This document shows positions 45,611 to 45,851 of a stretch of 45,851 nt of DNA, piece by piece. Under the pieces are notes generated by a model. It was not told the DNA's origin. It worked only from the letters and a program-made list of their open reading frames with translations, and did no database searches. Made by a program: the position numbers and the translations under genes. The stretch is from contig NZ_WTPY01000036.1 of the NCBI RefSeq assembly GCF_011378905.1, positions 1-45,851 on the forward strand. Reading direction: 5' to 3'. Within the stretch, counting starts at the first letter, position 1; the number at the start of each line of letters is the position of its first letter. This stretch comes from Paraglaciecola sp. 20A4 (GTDB lineage: Bacteria > Pseudomonadota > Gammaproteobacteria > Enterobacterales > Alteromonadaceae).

Positions 45611-45776
45611 AATTCTTTCTTATACTCACTCCGTTTTTCCCTCGCCAAGGCGTAACTTCGCTACTTCGCAAGATTATTTTATATTATCAGAGATTGGGCG
45701 CATTCATTAATGTCAGTCTGTATTCACTCACCTAGTATGCAGCGACTGCTATATATCATCATTAAGTCGTTACTTT

Positions 45777-45851
45777 GTAAGCGTCTGGTGATCCCACCTA
45801 GCGTTTAGCAAATTCCCATGGTAACAGGTGGTCGATGCTCTGTTCTGGTTG
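45777..45851 (-). mobile_element. IS66-family transposase end with terminal repeat (partial)
   Basis: The minus-strand frame entering from the right edge reads QPEQSIDHLLPWEFAKR and stops at 45798-45800. LLPW near the C-terminus is typical of IS66 TnpC. Fifteen bases beyond the stop, GTAAGCGTCTGG (read on the plus strand from 45777) matches the GTAAGCG start of IS66 inverted repeats, so the element's edge is near 45777. Confidence 0.65.

Overview
The window looks like chromosomal DNA of a marine, algal-polysaccharide-degrading gammaproteobacterium of the Alteromonadales (Paraglaciecola, Glaciecola, Alteromonas or Pseudoalteromonas-like). The reasons are moderate GC, a PEP-CTERM tail of the type seen in that group, TonB-dependent receptors without SusD partners, many S1 formylglycine sulfatases, and a close relative of the Vibrio Na+/galactose symporter. 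Names below come from motifs, lengths, residue spacing and context; no database search was possible.

Layout. (1) 1-52 and 45798-45851 are the C-terminal ends of two different IS66-like transposases, both pointing into the window, so the whole island lies between IS66-type ends. (2) 0.3-1.6 kb: an exported sugar isomerase/epimerase-like TIM-barrel protein. (3) 1.9-7.5 kb: a decaying region with an IS3 remnant, the stranded C-terminus of a PEP-CTERM protein, broken stress-type genes, and intact small membrane or stress genes (YqjD/DUF883-like, DUF421, AI-2E-type transporter). (4) 7.7-14.5 kb: two exported sulfatases divergent from a dgoD-dgoT-GntR-like trio, with a perfect 12-bp inverted repeat between them. 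(5) 14.5-19.8 kb: FecR/ECF sigma pair divergent from an STN-containing TonB receptor. (6) 20.6-29.5 kb: sulfatase, GH110, sulfatase, GPH-type symporter, LacI regulator. (7) 29.6-34.8 kb: a 947-residue beta-propeller enzyme that best fits GH150 lambda-carrageenase, divergent from a second GH110. (8) 35.6-45.5 kb: a second large TonB receptor, divergent from GH2 beta-galactosidase, SGLT-like Na+/galactose symporter and a lipoprotein sulfatase.

Working model (inference): the window encodes a nearly complete lambda-carrageenan utilisation locus. The GH150 candidate would cut the beta-1,4 bonds of the sulfated galactan, and the TonB receptors would import oligosaccharides. Five S1 sulfatases would strip 2-O and 6-O sulfates. 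Two GH110 enzymes would remove terminal alpha-1,3-galactose, and GH2 would remove beta-galactose. Galactose would enter through the SGLT-like and GPH carriers, and an oxidised branch (galactonate) would use the dgoD/dgoT-like genes. Control would come from a FecR/sigma surface-signalling pair, a LacI and a GntR regulator. Notable oddities are non-consensus formylglycine motifs in three sulfatases with no maturase gene nearby, a TonB receptor carrying a second internal signal peptide after its STN domain, and a bulged hairpin in the leader of the other receptor.
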